Of a stretch of 7,939 bases of DNA, positions 5,787 through 7,939 are shown piece after piece (the stretch's first letter is position 1; each line of letters opens with the position of its first letter). The DNA comes from Candidatus Manganitrophaceae bacterium. Its GTDB lineage: Bacteria; Nitrospirota; Nitrospiria; SBBL01; Manganitrophaceae. The stretch covers positions 1 through 7,939 of the forward strand of contig SCUR01000432.1 in NCBI GenBank assembly GCA_004297235.1, read 5' to 3'. The notes below the pieces were generated by a model. It ran no database searches and was not told the DNA's origin. It saw only the letters and a program-made list of their open reading frames with translations. Made by a program: the position numbers and the translations under genes.

Positions 5787-7415
5787 ATGGCAAAGCAGAT
5801 GATGTTCAGTGATGATGCCCGGGCGGCCATCCTACGGGGTGTCAATCAGCTCAGCAATGCAGTGAAAGCGACACTGGGTCCCAAGGGACGAAATGCGGTC
5901 ATTGAAAAGAAATTCGGGGCCCCGACGATCACGAAGGATGGTGTCACGGTCGCCAAAGAGATCGAGCTGAAGGATCCCTATGAAAATATGGGCGCTCAGC
6001 TGGTGAAGGAAGTGGCCAGCAAAACCTCGGATGTGGCGGGCGATGGAACCACCACCGCCACCGTCTTGGCCCAGGCCATTTTCAGAGAAGGGGTCAAGAA
6101 CCTCTCGGCCGGCGCAAACGCGATGGAGTTAAAGCGGGGTATTGATAAAGCGGTTGAATTTGTGACCGAAGAGCTTAAGAAGATTTCCAAGCCCTGCCAG
6201 ACGAAAAAAGAAATCGCCCAGATTGGAACGATTTCGGCGAACAACGATAAGACCATCGGAGATCTGATCTCCGAGGCGATGGAAAAAGTCGGCAAGGACG
6301 GGGTGATCACCGTTGAAGAAGCCAAGAGCATGTCAACCTCGCTGGATGTGGTTGAAGGGATGCAATTCGATCGCGGCTATATTTCACCCTATTTCGTCAC
6401 CGATTCCGAAAGAATGGAAGTTTCGCTCGAGGATGCATTCATCCTCATCAACGAGAAGAAAATCTCCACGATGAAAGACCTTCTTCCGGTTCTTGAGCAG
6501 GTTGCGAAGATGGGACGTCCGCTCCTGATCATCTCAGAGGATGTCGAAGGGGAAGCCCTCGCGACCTTGGTGGTGAACAAACTGCGCGGAACCCTTCAAG
6601 TCGCCGCCGTCAAAGCGCCCGGCTTCGGGGATCGAAGAAAAGCGATGCTCGAAGATATCGCCATCTTGACCGGAGGCCAGGTCATCTCTGAAGATCTCGG
6701 CTTGAAGCTCGAAAATGTAAAGCTCTCCGATCTAGGCCGGGCCAAGCGAATCACGATCGATAAGGATAACACCACGATCGTCGAAGGGGCCGGTGATCCT
6801 CATAAAATTCAAGCGCGCGTCAAGCAAATCAAAGCTCAGATCGAGGAGACCACCTCCGATTACGATCGGGAAAAGCTCCAAGAGCGGCTCGCGAAGCTCG
6901 TCGGCGGGGTTGCCGTCATCAACGTCGGTGCAGTCACGGAGACGGAGATGAAGGAGAAAAAAGCCCGCGTGGAAGACGCCCTTCATGCCACCAAAGCGGC
7001 GGTCGAAGAAGGAATCGTTCCGGGAGGCGGCGTCGCGCTGCTCCGCTGCATTCCGGCGCTCGATAAAATCAAGCTCGATGGAGACCAAAAGATCGGCGTC
7101 GACATCGTTCGTCGTGCCTTGGAAGAACCGATTCGCCAGATCTCCGAAAATGCCGGCGTGGAAGGCTCTGTCGTGGTCGAGCGAGTCAAGCGCGAAAGCG
7201 GCGCCAACGGATTCGATGCAGGATCGGAAACTTATGTGGATATGGTCCAAGCCGGAATCATCGATCCGACGAAAGTCACCCGCACCGCGCTTCAGAATGC
7301 AGCCAGCGTGGCCGGGTTGATGCTGACGACGGAAGTGATGGTGGCGGAGATCCCCGAAGAGAAGCCAAAGGGACCTGCAATGCCTCCCGGCGGCGGGATG
7401 GGAGACATGTATTAA
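5787..7415 (+). CDS. groEL: Chaperonin GroEL (Hsp60)
   Basis: GroEL is the tetradecameric ATP-driven chamber that folds cytoplasmic proteins with GroES. The 542-residue protein is full length and its ATPase residues are present: GPKGRN (31-36), Asp51 in TKDGVTVAKE, GDGTTTAT (85-92) with Asp86, and Asp397 in RVEDALHAT, each one residue offset from E. coli Asp52, Asp87 and Asp398. The apical-domain stretch EGMQFDRGYISPYF and the GGGVALL segment near the equatorial return are standard. The C-terminal tail is PPGGGMGDMY, a short, proline-containing version of the usual Gly-Gly-Met repeat. AAGGAGG (5774-5780) precedes ATG 5787. It is co-transcribed with groES under CIRCE control and followed by a hairpin terminator. 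I see no second groEL in the window. Confidence 0.99.
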   Translation: MAKQMMFSDDARAAILRGVNQLSNAVKATLGPKGRNAVIEKKFGAPTITKDGVTVAKEIELKDPYENMGAQLVKEVASKTSDVAGDGTTTATVLAQAIFREGVKNLSAGANAMELKRGIDKAVEFVTEELKKISKPCQTKKEIAQIGTISANNDKTIGDLISEAMEKVGKDGVITVEEAKSMSTSLDVVEGMQFDRGYISPYFVTDSERMEVSLEDAFILINEKKISTMKDLLPVLEQVAKMGRPLLIISEDVEGEALATLVVNKLRGTLQVAAVKAPGFGDRRKAMLEDIAILTGGQVISEDLGLKLENVKLSDLGRAKRITIDKDNTTIVEGAGDPHKIQARVKQIKAQIEETTSDYDREKLQERLAKLVGGVAVINVGAVTETEMKEKKARVEDALHATKAAVEEGIVPGGGVALLRCIPALDKIKLDGDQKIGVDIVRRALEEPIRQISENAGVEGSVVVERVKRESGANGFDAGSETYVDMVQAGIIDPTKVTRTALQNAASVAGLMLTTEVMVAEIPEEKPKGPAMPPGGGMGDMY

Positions 7416-7460
7416 GCGATCCCTGAGGATGTAAATCCCAAGCATGTTTTGAATGCCCGG

Positions 7461-7503
7461 AAAGCCCCCCGTTGTCTTCCAGAAATGGGGGGCTTTCATT
7501 TCT
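7461..7503 (+). terminator. Intrinsic terminator of the groESL operon
   Basis: AAAGCCCCCC (7461-7470) and GGGGGGCTTT (7487-7496) form a perfect 10-base-pair stem with a 16-base loop. The 3' arm continues as CTTTCATTTCTT, a broken T-tract. It lies 45 bases after the groEL stop and just before the trxA promoter. The A-rich 5' flank is short, so function on the opposite strand is less likely. Confidence 0.82.
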
Positions 7504-7509
7504 TATTCG

Positions 7510-7538
7510 TTGACTTGGTGGAGCAAGTCGGATAAAAT
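7510..7538 (+). promoter_or_regulatory. trxA promoter, near-consensus sigma-70 type
   Basis: TTGACT (7510-7515), a 17-base spacer, then TAAAAT (7533-7538): one mismatch from consensus in each hexamer at the optimal spacing. The predicted start near 7545 leaves a leader of about 20 bases before trxA. It follows the groESL terminator directly, so trxA appears to be an independent, well-expressed unit. Confidence 0.8.
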
Positions 7539-7563
7539 AAATCCAATTTTGAGAGGGGCAGAA

Positions 7564-7893
7564 ATGGCAAATGCAGTCAAAGTAACCAGTCAAACCTGGG
7601 AACAAGAAGTACTCAAATCTCCCGGCACGGTCATGGTCGATTTCTGGGCAGCCTGGTGTGGTCCGTGTCAAATGATCGCTCCGACGATTGATGAACTTGC
7701 CGTCGAATATGCCGGAAAGTTGAAAGTAGGCAAGCTGAACACCGATGAGAATCCGGAGATCGCCGGAAAGTACCAGATTATGGGAATTCCGACGTTGCTT
7801 TTCTTTAAGGATGGAAAACTGGTCGATAAGATTGTGGGAGCGGCCTCCAAAAAACAATTCAAACAAAAAATTGATTCCATTTTATCTTCATAA
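7564..7893 (+). CDS. trxA: Thioredoxin 1
   Basis: Thioredoxin reduces disulfides in cytoplasmic proteins (ribonucleotide reductase, peroxiredoxins and others) and is recharged by thioredoxin reductase. The 109-residue protein has the active site WCGPC (31-35), the buried Asp26 in VDFWA, Lys57 and the cis-Pro76 in GIPTL, all at E. coli positions. No signal peptide is present, so it is cytoplasmic. The frame is open back to ATG 7453, but that would add 37 unrelated residues encoded across the groESL terminator and the promoter, so ATG 7564 is chosen. A GAGAGGGG stretch (7551-7558) provides a ribosome binding site. A probable recN-like gene follows after 14 bases. Classical WCGPC thioredoxin, no anomalies. 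Confidence 0.97.
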   Translation: MANAVKVTSQTWEQEVLKSPGTVMVDFWAAWCGPCQMIAPTIDELAVEYAGKLKVGKLNTDENPEIAGKYQIMGIPTLLFFKDGKLVDKIVGAASKKQFKQKIDSILSS

Positions 7894-7907
7894 ATTACTC
7901 CAAGCAG

Positions 7908-7939
7908 ATGCTTAGAGAGCTTCGCGTCCAAAATTATGC
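7908..7939 (+). CDS. recN: Start of a probable RecN DNA repair protein (partial)
   Basis: ATG 7908 opens a frame running off the window end and encoding MLRELRVQNYA. A Met-Leu-x-Glu-Leu-x-Ile/Val-x-Asn-Tyr/Phe-Ala opening is the characteristic first beta strand of RecN, an SMC-like ATPase in double-strand break repair; RecF- and SbcC-type ATPases begin similarly. It starts 14 bases after the trxA stop and may be co-transcribed with it. The ribosome binding site is poor. Only 11 residues are visible, so the call is tentative. Confidence 0.45.
   Translation, partial: MLRELRVQNY

Noticed and set aside
6732..7499. 255-codon open frame on the - strand
   Set aside because: It lies almost wholly antisense to groEL, has a His/Asp/Arg-rich composition typical of a shadow frame, and has no ribosome binding site or recognisable domain.
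7453..7563. N-terminal extension of thioredoxin
   Set aside because: The extra 37 residues are encoded across the groESL terminator and trxA promoter, and the family normally starts at the internal ATG 7564.
7276..7866. 196-codon open frame on the - strand
   Set aside because: Spans the 3' end of groEL, a terminator, a promoter and trxA in antisense; it cannot be a real gene given those features.
1..7939. Novel defence, mobile or biosynthetic system
   Set aside because: No integrase, transposase, repeats or att-like sites, abrupt composition change or cargo genes; all long genes but one belong to known housekeeping families.

Overview
The window is about 7.9 kb of chromosomal housekeeping sequence. 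It is densely packed, almost entirely on the + strand, and shows no mobile element, CRISPR array, rRNA or tRNA. The gene content suggests a Gram-negative-type, non-enterobacterial bacterium: ftsEX followed by an EnvC-like LytM factor and an S41 protease, and groESL under a CIRCE operator (so an HrcA repressor is expected elsewhere in the genome). A Nitrospirota- or Desulfobacterota-like lineage fits the protein flavour, but that is an impression from memory and was not tested. Base composition looks close to 50% GC and even along the window.

Region 1 (1-821) is the end of an rnhB-yraN type operon. The last 12 codons of a probable ribonuclease HII overlap yraN by ATGA. yraN in turn overlaps a 140-codon gene of unknown function that ends in a proline-rich linker and a short charged tail. 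A 158-base gap (822-979) follows; it holds only a weak inverted repeat.

Region 2 (980-5139) is a cell-envelope and division cluster: ftsE, ftsX, an EnvC/NlpD-like coiled-coil LytM protein, and a carboxy-terminal processing protease (S41). The first three genes overlap one another, so they are almost certainly co-transcribed and translationally coupled. FtsEX would act as an ATP-driven transenvelope switch for the periplasmic LytM protein. That protein lacks the M23 zinc ligands and so probably activates a separate murein hydrolase rather than cutting peptidoglycan itself. The protease follows 38 bases later and may process envelope proteins, possibly including hydrolases.

Region 3 (5140-7503) is the chaperonin operon. 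A long hairpin closes the upstream operon. A sigma-70-like promoter with a perfect CIRCE operator at its expected start site precedes groES and groEL, and a GC-rich hairpin terminator ends the unit.

Region 4 (7504-7939) has a near-consensus promoter driving trxA (thioredoxin 1). Fourteen bases after trxA is the first 32 bases of another gene, whose start resembles RecN.

I found no convincing evidence of a new biological system. The most open item is the unknown gene at 399-821. The division cluster's degenerate LytM protein and adjacent protease are the most mechanistically interesting part.
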